Assembly: GCA_014526335.1 (NCBI GenBank)
Contig: JACTAT010000061.1
Span: forward strand, 1,116,598 to 1,180,597
Direction of reading: 5' to 3'
DNA from: Chrysaora quinquecirrha
Taxonomy: Eukaryota; Cnidaria; Scyphozoa; Semaeostomeae; Pelagiidae
Length of the DNA: 64,000 bases
Under the pieces are notes generated by a model, which did not search any database, was not told the origin of the DNA, and was given only the letters and a program-made list of their open reading frames with translations. Of this stretch, positions 32,676-44,600 are shown piece after piece. Both the position numbers and the translations under genes were made by a program. Numbering within the stretch: position 1 is the stretch's first letter; every line of letters starts with the position of its first letter.

Positions 32676-35600
32676 GTGGGCGTGACTGAATATGGCCGGC
32701 CTAAGTAGTAAACAAACAGGAATTCTACATTAAAAATTGAACTACTAAAAATGTTTGATGTTATATTTATAGCTGCGTGACATCATCATCAATGATCTAT
32801 TTTTAGAATTTCTCTTCTGAAAATAGATTTTAATGATGATGGCACGGGCTTAGCAACTCTGGGTTGTTTCTTACAACAGAGATGAGATCATAATGGAAAT
32901 TTATGAAGGTGCTTTGCGGAAAAGCGCACATGAAGACTTTTTAGCGCACCTGGACTGAAGTGCGGCAGGCTCTGCACACCCTAGATCTTGGCTGCGCTCA
33001 CCCCATATCTTGGCGAAAAGTGCCACACTCTGCCAGACTGGTCAGAAGCTTAGCAAGGTTGGGGTTCAAGCCCCAGCTATGGTAGCATCACATCCAGGGT
33101 TGAGGTCTCAATAAGTCAACCTACTACTGTGACCAGGCTGGAATTTTCGTGCACCAGCACACCAAAAGCTATTGATTTCCAAACAATAGGGCAATTGTTT
33201 TCTCTTGTTTTAGCCAAAATTGCTCATAGAAGTTCTTCAGTGCACACAACAAAGTTCCACTTTGGAACTGATTCTCAGATCCTAACGAGTGGCATTAAAT
33301 ACATTGTTTCACCTTTACAAAAAACACTATTATCTATCATTATCATTTATTATATGTATTGAAGGTGCTGTGGCGTCATGGTGTAATCCAGCTGACTCAT
33401 GGTGTCAGAAGCTCAGTGTGGTCAGGGTTCGAGCACAGCCAGGGTAGCATCACAGCTAGGGTCAAGGTCTCAATTAGTTAACCTCCTACTGAGATCCTAG
33501 CCACTGGCGCTAAAAAACACCATTTCACCTATTAATTGTTTGTATTATGATAATAATCCTATCCCAGTGACCTATAAGCCCAGTATGGAAACTACATCCA
33601 AACAAAGCAACCAATTTTCCTTCCACTTATTTTGTAGGTCAAGGTCGAGGAACCGGAAGAAAAAGATGTGAAACCAACAATGAAAGAACAGCTAATGGCT
33701 TTGGCTGAGGAAGAAAAGAAGAGCAAACCAAAAGGCCAAAGAGAAGTCGATAAATATTGTCATTTAAAAAGTGCTCAGGTGGAGGATGACTATGATTGCA
33801 TGCTAAATCAAACTAACATCGGCCAAAATAATAACAAGTATTATGTTATTCAGATGCTAAAAAATGGAGGAAATTACTATGTATGGAACAGATGGGGACG
33901 TGTGGTAAGAAGGAAATTATTACTTCAATTATCATTTTGTGTCTTACAGACCTGGCTGTCTGATATTTAAGAATTTAACTTGCAATACAAGGTGCTTGAT
34001 TGAAAAAACCCAATTCTCCTTTAGAAGGTGTTATTTTGAAGTTCACACCGAAGAAAGAATCATTCAAATGATTTGGCCATTGAAGCAAAACAAAAGTAGG
34101 CTATTCTCTGGTTAAGCTCAAAATGATTAAACACAAATATGTAAGCAGAAGATGCAACAATCACACCATAAGAAAAGATTAAAAGTAATCAGAAAAAGTT
34201 GTTAAGATACATACTAAAGATATAAAAAATATCAAGCAATGTCTATAATATCCTCAAAATCACTTTCACTTTCATTTTCGTCTTCTGACAAAGAGACATC
34301 ACTGGTGATATTTCACATGAGGAATGACCCAGCATAATTAGCGACATTTAAAGATTACCTATCCAAACATATGTTAGTGGCAACAGAAACAAAGCATCAT
34401 TCTGACGTATCAAAGGAGAGTTCTCAATTAATTTTCTCTATTGAAATTTTCATCAAACCTGTCAATAGCCCCAGAAAGATATTGCATTTCATTCATGTAG
34501 TAAAATAAAAGGGCTCCCTTGTTTTGAACCACCTGAGGATCAAAAATGGTTATGCCTGTGACTTTTAAGGGCAGTTTTGTTTAGGTGTGCAGTAATCCAT
34601 GCGTCTCAGTCCATATCGCCACCACATCAAACAGCCAGGCCTGTTTATCTATATATAACTTTTACAGGAGTTTTTTTTTATATTAGGGTGAACCTGGAGC
34701 CAATGCTCTAAAAGGTCCATTTGATTTTGAAGCAGCAAAAAAAGAATTTGAGAAGAAATTCAAAGATAAAACAAGAAATGACTGGAAGAACAGAGACAAT
34801 TTTCAAGCAGTGAAAGGAAAATATACTCTGCTAGAAATCGATGCATCTGATGAAACTGATGCTGGTGTTGTGGAAAGAAGGGTAATTTCAACGCTTTTTT
34901 AACTTACAAGATATTGAGTTTTTGATGCTCAAATATCGGATCCAAAGCTTAAACTTATTACAAACTTTCACTGTTCTAGTGCTTGTTATTGATTTTATGA
35001 GCATACAGAGTACCTATTCAAAGTACCTACTTTAAACGTCAAGCCACTGTGAGTTTGTGGAACATGATATCAGATAAGATTCAAGCCTCCTTGAAAAGTT
35101 TCTTTCATAAAATTATATGCAACCTGCTGTATATTCAGGGCCTGTTTACATGGAGGCGGGCCAGCCCTGTTAGGCAAGCTGGCTCGGCCAAGCAAGATCT
35201 GACAGGACAATAAATTCTTTTGTATGTGAATCTTGCGTTTACATGATCAATCACCCAGCTCAGTGAGGCGAGATCCGTGATCAAAGCACATGGATCTCAC
35301 CTGGCAGAGATCTGTGGGAACAAAAGAATCTTTTGTTTGTTCAATTTGCGTTTATATGGAGAGTGGGCCAGCCTGGTCAGGCAAGGTGAAATCCTGACAG
35401 GAAAGAATGGAAAAGTGTTAATAAGCAAGGCTAACTCAGCTAACCGGGCTGGAAAATTTATCCATGTAAACACTCTGAAAAAGGATCTCGCCTAACTGAG
35501 CTAGCTCCGCTAACCGGGCTGACCAGCCTCCATGTAAACAGGCCCTTACTGAATGTAAACAGGCCCTTACTGAATTCACCCTACAACAAGTGCTTACATT

Positions 35601-38600
35601 TTTCTGTTACTTCCAACATCTCATTGTTCTATTCCCATTATTACAAGCAACCTTTCCCTATGAATAGGCATGAAAATTGCAATTATTTTTTTTGTTACAA
35701 GCTATAGAGTTCTTTAGTCACTTCACCATTCAAATGTGTTTGTGGTCAATGAAATCTGAAATTTTCAATTTACTTTGTTAGTTGGATGCTGCAAGTGAGG
35801 AAGGAGGGCCAAGGAAGAAGATAAGACCATGCAAGCTCAATAAACAGACTCAAGAACTTCTGTCCATGATCTTCAGCAATGATATGTTTAAAGATGCTAT
35901 GAAAGAAATGAATCTAGGTATATGTTATGTGAGAAGTTGGACCAGCGAAGCGAATGTTTTTATAACATGAAACAAGTAGCAATCGAGTAGCAACGACTAG
36001 CCATTGCTCATTTTCTCTCAATTTTTGCTTTTTTTATTTCTTTGTACTCCTTTCTTACTTGATTTTTTTCGTTTTCTAGTCGTTTCTACTCGATTGCTAG
36101 TCGTTTCTGCTCGATTGTTAGTCGTTTCTACTCGTTTCCTACTCGTTTCTACTCGTTCTTACGACTCAAATTTCACACCCAGGAACCCTCAAAGTATCTG
36201 ACCTTTTCCCGTTGTTAAGTTATGTTTTCCGAATCGTTGGATTTTGTCATTACTCAAACAGTTAGCGTCCTAAGTTTCTTAGTCATAGCGAGTCATAACA
36301 TTGCTGTGCTGTCAAAGTGCTGATGCAGGGGGGCTTTTGGGATTTCACGTGTTGCGGGTTTTGCTGATTTCACCCTCGGGTTTTCGGGTTGTTCAAAGAA
36401 TCGTGCGGGTTTTCGGGTCAAGTATACTTAACGGGCAACGGGTTTTGCCATTTTTCTACCTCAGATTTCAGGTATTATAGTAAAAATGTGCGGGTTTTCG
36501 GGCTTTAAACCTCATAAAGGATACCAATGTGTTAAATTCTTAAAACAGTTGTTGAAACTAAGGTCATCCGCGTTTTCAGGTTTGTCCCAATTTTCTTCCG
36601 GGTTTTCGGGTTTTGATACCCCCAAAGCCCCCCTCCTGATAAGCAAAATTTCTTCATCGCTAGCACAGTTGCCTTATTGCAATTATGTTTGTCCTATAAG
36701 AATTAACCTGTAACTGCAGCTTTGTGATTTGGGTCCGCAATTGCTCGTGTTCTTTCACGTTTTGTTTATTTCCTTTTTTACTTGTATCTTACTTTTTCTA
36801 CTCGTTTTCTAGTCTTTTCCACTCGTTTTTAATCAATTCTACACGTTCTATACGTTTCCCAGTCGTTTCTACCTGTGTACATCTCGTTTCAACTCAACAA
36901 CATTTCCTGGTCGTTCCTACTCGTTTCCTACTTGTTTCTAGTCGTTTCTACTCGTTTCATACTATATTTAACATAGCAAGAAAATGTTCCTCACGAAAAT
37001 ACCTTCAGGACCTAATGTGTCCCCTTTAGTGATGCGTGAGTCCTTACTGGTTCTTTGTTCCATTCCAGATGTCAAAAAGATGCCATTGGGTAAACTGAGT
37101 AAAGCACAAATTGCAAAAGGCTTTGAGGTGAGTGTGTGCATATCGTCAATCAAGCAATCTATGTATATTTCGATGTTTCTTGGTTTAAAAGAAATACAGA
37201 TATGGGTTTTGAGACGGTGACTGTTTAAAAGGAGTGCACATTAATATTAGTCTTCTAAATATAAATAAAACGACGATACTGCAGCAATTTTAAAAATTCA
37301 ATTTTCCAACGTTATTAAGAGTACGAGTACATAGAAAATAAAAAATCGCGTCAAAGATGTTCGTAGTATAATATCACGCAATAATAAGGCCTAGAAAGTC
37401 TTATTATTCTTGTATACCGATTATTTTTACTCATAAAATAGGGTCTGTTTCTGCAAAGGTCTACATTATAAGTGGGTGGGTTTCCGAAATCTGGGCGTCA
37501 CATCCCCGTCCATTTATAAGTCATGTACCCCCCCGGCTTGTAGCCTCAGCTCATCTAATGGAAATCTGCTCTTTTGTTTACATGGGGCCTCTAAAACGTA
37601 TGGACTCTTGAGCCATATGCCACTGTTCGAATTCTGGGAAGAGAAAAATCAATCCTATTTCTCGGATTATAGTTCCTTTCATTGTCACAAAAATCTCTTT
37701 TATATGCATAGGTGGTTATTAATTATTAACAGTTGATTTTATTTATCATTTAGGTGTTAGAAGAAATAGAACAGATTCTTGAAAAGAAGAAAAGTAAAAA
37801 ATCTCTAGCAGATCTTACATCGAATTTCTACACTGTTATTCCCCATGATTTTGGCCGTCAGAGACCACCAGTTATTGACACAATGGAGGTTTTAAGATCG
37901 AAAATGGATATGCTTACGGTACGAAGAATAAATCAACCTTTACAGTTACACTCTTTTATTTTTTGTAAGAACAATTTTATAAGAAGACGAGCCTGGGTTT
38001 TGCCCAGATTTTAAGAACAGATTAAGAACAAGCTGAGGCTGGCCTTTTCAAAAGCCCTAAGATATCAGCTAAATATGTAAGCAAGACAGTCAGACTGAAC
38101 GTAAAAAGCAAACAAAGAAATAGACCAGAATGCTGCATTTTCACACAAACTTAGTACCACCCTAGACATTCATTGAAAATATAGATACCTAGGAAATCGT
38201 GGAATTAAGAACAGATTAGGAACATTTCAGGCTCAAAATGGCAAAAATTTTAAGAACAGCCAGCCTTAATCGAAATTCCTGGTTTTTATAAAAAATGAGA
38301 GTGTATATTGCCTTTGGCTTTCTATTACACTTACCTAACTGATGCATACTACATGAAGCCAGAGGAGGAATTTATGGGGACTTGGGGGCGATCCCCCACA
38401 CTCGAGAGTCACTAATTAGAATAAAATACGAACTGAAAACGAACTCAAAATCTCAGATTGCAATGCTTATACAGAAAGGCAGGGCTGGACTTTTTAACTC
38501 ATGAGTTGCCATGGTATCTCATACAAACGTAGAACGAGAATGTGACAAGGATATCATCGACAAGAAAAATCATGCTCCAATAAGGTCAGGGGGTTGGACA

Positions 38601-41600
38601 GTTCTCGAAAATTAATGAGCGTCCCCCGGATTATTTGGTACTGAAGAGTATGTTATCATTCAGTGCCGAGTATGGAATAAAAATACTAAGATGGTGAAAA
38701 TGAGAAATGGTGAAGCATCAGTCCCTAGGATCCAAGTAGTAGGTTAAATAATCGAGACCTCGGCCCTGGCTGGGACGCTACCATAGCTGGGGTTTTAACC
38801 CAGAACTCGCTGAGCTTCTGGCACCACAAGCCAGCTGGATTAGACCACGACCCCACAGCACCTTCAAGATATAGTTTTTCGAATAAATGCACTGACAAGA
38901 ACTATGAATAGAACCTATTGCCACAACTGACCCAGACGTATTGGTTTTCCTTGTGTTTATTCTAAGAACATAGTTAAAATTTAACACAATATAGAGACTT
39001 GGGAAGCGGTTGGCTTGTAATGATGGCAAGATCTAAGTTTCGGTGTTAAGCAACTTATCTGAATCAATGTTATATTTACTTTATATTTCTATCAAACATT
39101 TAGGTTCTTGGTGATATCGAAATCGCACAAGGATTGAAACGAGAAGAGGAAAGTAGTCAGGTAATAGAACTGTGCCATATACATCTTTTTCTACCATATA
39201 CACCATTGTGATCAACGTCATCATCTAAACCGTGTCCTATCAGACCGTTGGTGCTCCCAATGGCTGACCTCCATCCTCCGTTGTTCCTCCACAATTAACA
39301 AACAACAGATGGCCCAAACCGTGGACCCCGAAGTGGTGTAACGTCGCGAAGTATGGTGTACATTTGCAAAAAATTGGGTACCGTCGCGAACGTCGCGAAA
39401 TATGTAGAAATATATAAGAAGTACCGTGGCCATGCATGATGCAAATTTCAAATTAACGAATTCCAAAAGCGAAATCCGAAAAGGTGTAACGTAAGCACAG
39501 AACGTAATTTTGTTGCATAGAATCAGGCCTCCCCTCCTTGGATCAGAATATAACATCATCTTTTTTTAGGTTGGTTTGGAGGAAGTTGATCACCCGCTCG
39601 ATGTTGATTATGGTCTTTTAGACACAACTTTGGAATTGGTCGACAAGAAGAGTAAAGAATTTGAGGTAATGAGATGTAGATTTAGTGTTCTTTTCGACTA
39701 TCACATATATTTTCGTCATAAAGAACTAAAAACTGTCTCCCAATGAAAGTATAGTGGCCTGTCCGCGTCTTTCAAGACTATGGGCGTATTTCTTTGGCAA
39801 ACTTCTGTTTTCAACAGGCTTTCCCAATTCCGAAAAAGGTAGACTTGGCAGGAAAAAGTTTCCGGTACCAAAAAAACACGGTGTCCGAAATTCGTAGGCT
39901 GACGCAACAAGGCCACCGTCTCCTTGGTTGCCACACTTGTAAAATTTGTTTGAGCATTCGCCTTTCTTAAGGGATGCCGATAATTTATAAGCGTAGCCCG
40001 CGGAATTCCAGATCCCTTGCGAAGTCTGCGAAACCTTCCAGCTTTGGGGGCAGAAGGTTTTGGAGGCCTGCCAAACCTGCCGTTTTCCGAAGACGGTACC
40101 AAAAACATACGTTTCAACATCTACCAAAAAGAGAAGGCGTCTGCTGAAAACAGAATGTGACCAAAAAATACGCCCTATATAAAAGCTAGACATTCTAGAC
40201 TGGGTTCTCCGAGTCGTATGATAAATTGCCTGTAGGAAACCTGTATGTCATCACAAAACAAAAACATCACAAAAAAAAAAAAAAAATTTTTGTTTACTAA
40301 GCTAATATTTTTCCCTGTTAATAATTTTTATTTTTATGACACTGATGTTAAGCTTCTTTTTAGAAGGCAATCAGTATACTGGTAAATAAATAAATAAATA
40401 AATAAATAAACAATAGTGCTTCCTTCAGAAACTGGCACACATCGAGAACGTTTTAAAAACCTGAATTCATTAACTCAACCGATCTGTCATGACTAGGGCA
40501 TGATGGGGACTTCAGGGACGTCATTTAAAAAACGTAATGCTATCATCGTTAATTTACCCAGTTGTGTTGCTGGGCACTTTCCTGCCTTATACGGGAGGCT
40601 ATTTGTTTTTTTTTAATTATTATGCTGTTTTGCTGTTTTCAGATAATAAGCTGTTACCCCTGTTTGTACTGGAAGGCATCCCACCCCTTGTCACACCACT
40701 TATGTGTCCACCACTTACGTTCCGCGATGTGTCCCCGTCTGTTGTAACTACACTTTTTTTCAATAAGAAACTTGACCTTGGTCCAGCCCTCAAGAGTTGC
40801 TTAACATATCTAGGAGTTCAGCCGTCGCAGAATGCCTGGTACCCCCTAAAACCTCTTATTTTGGCTCTTTTCTGGCTTCTCAATGTAATTGACAAGTTTG
40901 AAAGGATGTGCAGTATAAAGAAAGCTATTTCACCAGCAATTTTAGCACAATCTCAGCCCTGGTTGCTTATTGAACAGTTGCTTATTAAAAAAAAAGATTG
41001 TATATGGAAACTAGACTTAACTGATTAAGCATCCTCTTTCGTTTATAGCTGGTTAAAAGTTAATATTACGAGGCATAATCTAACTCACTAGGATCTGTTC
41101 GCTTTCTTTGAATTCTTATTTCTTCTTTGAGTTGCGAACTGCATCTTTTCAGGATATAATTTATTCCTTTTTGTTCAACAGATCATCAAGAAATACACAG
41201 AAGCAACAAAAGGTGGTTACCGTGGCAACCTCAACATCTTGGACGTTTGGAAAGTTGATAGACACCCAGAGGTGAGAAAATGCTTTAAAATTACTTTTGA
41301 GCCTTGGTCAATAAAATATTAATGACGATTATAAAGAGTATCGTTACTTCTGATCTGAAGTCAACCTCAGATCCACATAATTATACAGGGTGGCCCAATA
41401 AAAAGGGACCCCCTAGCTAAATAATTTATAAATAATTTATTCTTAAGTAGGAATTCCATGAAATTAATACTGCATGATGTTCAACTCAAGTGAGATATTT
41501 CATGCAAATATGATAATGATATGGGTTAGTATCTCTGAATAAATTGACTTTAAAACTTGACCACCCAAAAACGGACTGTAACAAAATATGCAACTGTTTA

Positions 41601-44600
41601 TCCATACAAAACAAAACAGAAAAATCAATAACTCATTTTTTCAGTCAAGTGATGTGCTCAATATGTCCTCAGTCATGCTCAATACACTTCTCTGATATGA
41701 CTGCCCATGCATTAATGGCCATGACAATTTTGCACTGGGTTAATGATTCTCTTTCACGCAGTACACAATGATGGAATGTAAACAGCAGTCAACCTCGTCC
41801 CCAGGGCGAATAGGCCTCTACGTGAAACTCCGCTGTCCATATTCGACCCTGGTATCGGCCTTGTCTATTCGCAATTTGATTGGTTGTTCAAACAATAGAT
41901 ATTTTAAGTGACGTCACAGTTTCTTCAAAATCTCACACCAAAATAGGCCGAAAACTATGTGAAAAACATGTGAAAAAACCAAAAATGATGCTACACGAGA
42001 TATTGTATCTTGCCTGACAGTTATCAATGAAATTCTTTGCATTTCCTTTCTAAGAACATCTGCTTTCGGAATCTACATCTTGTTTTTATGCCTAGGCCAA
42101 AATTGCCAGTATTTTGGCAGATTTTGTGGCCGGTACCAGGGCCCAAATCGATTTGACGGTTGAGATTCGAGGAAACTCGATTTGGGGCCTGGGGACGAGG
42201 TTGAATCCTTTATACATTTTCAAACTTTTCGTCGCAATAAAATCATCATCGTAAGGACCAGAAGCGTAAAAATTTGCGTCAACACTAAAATGAAGGTGCT
42301 GAATCTGAATCTGGGGTTAAAATTTTCGTGCGAACAAATTTTCGTAAATTTTGAAAACGAGGCTCTTAGTTGAAAAGGTGTATTGTCGTATTGCACTGCT
42401 GTCCTTTTTTGCCATTCAATAACATATTCTTAATAAAATATTCTTATATTCTAGGGAGAGCGTTTTTCACAACATGACAGCATTCAGAATAGAAAGTTGT
42501 TATGGCATGGGACCAATGTTGCTGTTGTTGCTGCTATCATGAAAGGCGGGCTTAGAATCATGCCTCATTCTGGTGGTAGGGTTGGACGAGGAATTTACTT
42601 TGCGTCAGAAAATGGCAAATCTAGTGCTTATGGTAAGCATTTTTCCTAAACCAGGCCAGGCTTATGTCGACCTACGATACGATAAACGCCAACTAGTTGC
42701 TTACTTATGTCAACATATCAATAAATCAGAAAATGAAGAAATTGACGATGAAGAAATTTGAGTTTAACATACAGTTGACATCCACTATCTCGACTGCCCG
42801 CTATCTCGAACATTCGCTATCTCGAACGATTTTCCATTTCCCCTCGTTTTGGTATAAGGGTTTGTATAGAAAAATCATCCGCTTTCTCGAACACCGTTAT
42901 CTCGAACATTCGCTGTCTCGAACCATTTTCGATTTCCCATGGAGGAAAACCTGCTCTTTATCTCGAACTTTGCCAAATTTTCTGCTGAACTGGATAAAGA
43001 GACACGCTGAAAATTTGTATAAGTTCGCCTAGCGGAGCGGGAATGGCAGCAGCTAAGTGATATTCTACCCATGTATACAATAGATGAAGCATCGCCATTA
43101 TCACAATTTCACCAATAGAGGGATGAAAGCAGATGAGCTTTGACTCTTATGTAAAAATACCTGACTTGTTTGATGAAATTTGGGATCAGTAACCCTGCAT
43201 GTTAATATGGGTTCCTTTTCTGACTTAAAAACTATAATTTTCTATATTATTATGAATATTATTATGAGGCATCCGTTATTTCGAACATTCGCTATCTCGA
43301 ACAAATTCCAGTTTCCCTTCAGAGTTCGAGATAGCGGATGTCAACTGTATTACATTATAAACTCCGGTTTCTTCGTCGCCCTTTTCTTCATTGTCAAGTT
43401 CATTAAATGCCTGTGTTTTCATGAAAACTAGTCAGAACTTATAGGATATAGTTAATCGCGGTCGCAAAAGCCCTCGACTGAAGTGCGGCTGACGGGAATC
43501 AGTTGTCAACTTATCGCAGAAGTAGAACATGTCCAATTTTCTGGAGCTGTGTGCCGACTAACTCGTCAAAAAGGAACTAGCTGCCAGAGCTCAGTATAAT
43601 GAACCTTCGGCCTCATTTTGTTGAAAAAATAAGGAACTCCAGCTTCAACTCAGACCAAAGGTTCCTTATTAAAAAAACGCGTGTCCTGAAACAGGAGCTT
43701 AGAAACCTGTTGAAAGATGCAAAAAAGCTTTAAAGTAAAAAGTGCACTGTAAAATATCCAAACATCGATAGACCTGATATCTTGTTGCCAACCAAAATAT
43801 AAAGACATCAATTTCTTAGCCTTGGATATGTGCTCCCCCTCTAATATTCGCCCCTTTCAATATGCGCCCACCAAGATTTTTAAATGTTTTATAAGCGCCC
43901 GCACAAATATTTAAGGAAATACAGTAAATCAATGTTATGTTTTTTCTTTTTCTTTATTCGAAGTGATTTACCCGACTCATTTCTCTCTACATTTTTTATT
44001 TACAGTCAGGACAACTACAAACAGAATTGGCATCATGTTCCTCAATGAAGTGGCCCTTGGCAAGGAACACAAAATCACCCAGGACGATCATACATTGAAA
44101 ACTGCACCAAAAGGCTTTGATTCTGTTCTAGCATGTGGAAGAACCGAACCAGGTGAGCGTCGAATTCATGCCCACGTGGCCGACTTTTTTAGTTCTCAGA
44201 AGCAGAATTTTACATGAGGTGGAACGTTCGAGAGCACCGTTTTCATGTTATCATGTGGACGAGTTGACGGGGAAACAGATGTTCTTTAAATCGATGGCAT
44301 CAAAGTCGATCATAATTGTCTTAATTTCCTATGGATCATTCAATAATCATTCAATGAAATTTAAGCCCTGGTCAAACGATAAAACATTGTTTGTCAACCA
44401 TTTGCAATTTGTTTTACAAGCAATGTTTGACCGTTTGGCCAAGTCGCTAAACATTACTTGACAAGCAAAAATAACCTACATTTGTTGCACATGTTTCCGA
44501 AAAACTTCAGAACATTTTCTTCTTGTCACAAGCAAAAAAGGTTTAACAAGCAATGTTTTGCGAGTTGACGAATGGGAAAACATTTTGCTTGACAAGCAAA

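Noticed and set aside
39716..40193. Two long overlapping minus-strand frames
   Set aside because: Lie within a MITE; both frames open at once and no domain seen.
40537..41028. 163-codon open frame on the plus strand
   Set aside because: Spans the TAAGCAAC MITE at 40748-41003 inside a PARP3 intron; no known domain, hydrophobic by composition only.
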